In this document: positions 63,813-64,000 of the stretch, piece after piece | Position numbering within the stretch: the stretch's first letter is position 1 | Layout of the letters: each line of letters opens with the position of its first letter | From: Ahrensia sp. | Lineage (GTDB): Bacteria; Pseudomonadota; Alphaproteobacteria; Rhizobiales; Rhizobiaceae | NCBI GenBank assembly: GCA_028817895.1 | Contig: JAPPOQ010000015.1 | Coordinates: forward strand, 142,685 to 206,684 | DNA: 64,000 bases | Reading direction: 5' to 3' | Program-made: the position numbers and the translations under genes | Notes under the pieces: generated by a model | Database searches by the model: none | What the model saw: only the letters and a program-made list of their open reading frames with translations | Told to the model about the DNA's origin: nothing

Positions 63813-64000
63813 CTATCTGCGACGACCGCGTCGGCGACCTCGGCTTTCGCCCTCATCGGCAGACTTGGCTTCCGCGATCTGATTGACCAGCGCGCCGGTG
63901 GTGGCAACGACCGTCTCAAGCGATGGTCTTTCGCCTCTGCTGTGCTCATCAATGGCCCTGCGCATAGCGACCAGATGATCCGGTGACGTGCCGCAGCATC
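63813..64000 (-). CDS. Unidentified protein, C-terminal end only
   Basis: A minus-strand frame enters from beyond the window and ends at TAG 63813-63815. The visible 61 residues read ...SPDHLVAMRRAIDEHSRG, ERPSLETVVATTGALVNQI, and finish with ESRGRRRGRRR. The regular codon use and convergent position next to the iron-sulfur gene favour a real gene. The Arg/Gly tail resembles those on the corrinoid-pathway proteins. Family not recognised from this fragment. Confidence 0.5.
   Translation of the reverse strand, partial: CCGTSPDHLVAMRRAIDEHSRGERPSLETVVATTGALVNQIAEAKSADEGESRGRRRGRRR

Overview
The window (about 60% G+C over most of its length, densely packed genes, many 4-base start/stop overlaps) looks like a chromosomal segment of an alphaproteobacterium, most likely of the Hyphomicrobiales (Rhizobiales). 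This rests on a BA14K-type secreted protein, a LiuR-type MerR regulator with isovaleryl-CoA dehydrogenase, a TAT-exported GH10 enzyme inside an exopolysaccharide locus, and a proteobacterial corrinoid methyltransferase cluster with its DUF1638 and 'virulence factor' companions. No rRNA, tRNA, CRISPR array, transposase or integrase was seen. Both ends cut genes: a glutathionyl-hydroquinone-reductase-like protein on the left and an unidentified gene with an Arg/Gly tail on the right.

Layout. 1-25.7 kb is mostly housekeeping: galE, an aldehyde dehydrogenase, mgtE, a LiuR/isovaleryl-CoA dehydrogenase pair separated by a HigBA-like toxin-antitoxin module, a decayed CelD-type acetyltransferase coupled to a PIG-L deacetylase, an aldo/keto reductase, an MscS channel, a RecD-like helicase, a DUF3445/MaoC-like pair, pdxJ, ilvC, two convergent Arg/Gly/Tyr-rich secreted proteins, then PhzF, a di-heme peroxidase and threonine aldolase. 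25.7-37.5 kb is an exopolysaccharide locus on both strands: polymerase, GT2, GT4, GT26, a DUF6492 protein, flippase, GH10 and a Wzz-type co-polymerase. 37.5-40.6 kb holds an aminotransferase, a nucleotide-sugar epimerase and a small EamA transporter.

40.7-61.9 kb carries what appears to be an aerobic glycine-betaine demethylation system. It has a non-pyrrolysine MttB-family methyltransferase, an acidic corrinoid protein, a methyl-corrinoid:tetrahydrofolate methyltransferase, a ferredoxin/ASKHA corrinoid-activating protein, two methylenetetrahydrofolate reductases, DUF1638 and PF13769 proteins, a dimethylglycine/sarcosine-dehydrogenase-type flavoenzyme and a GlxA/GbdR-type AraC regulator. The inferred flow is betaine to dimethylglycine through MttB, corrinoid protein and folate, then dimethylglycine to sarcosine through the flavoenzyme. 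A shared TGTCGCAA motif lies upstream of several of these genes, and Arg/Gly-rich tails occur on three of the proteins.

Three things are embedded in or beside this cluster. (i) An AT-rich two-gene cassette (ImmA/IrrE-type metallopeptidase plus a class III nucleotidyl-cyclase-like protein, ATGA overlap) sits between the dehydrogenase and its regulator and is a candidate undescribed cyclic-nucleotide defence or signalling module. (ii) Two metal-responsive units lie between the corrinoid gene and mttB: a CsoR-like repressor divergent from a MauE-like/Spy-like/cytochrome c' operon, and an ArsR operon containing a very small protein built of seven CC-x-x-x pentapeptides. (iii) A two-gene island behind mttB is bracketed by 107-base direct repeats whose differences are partly synonymous.
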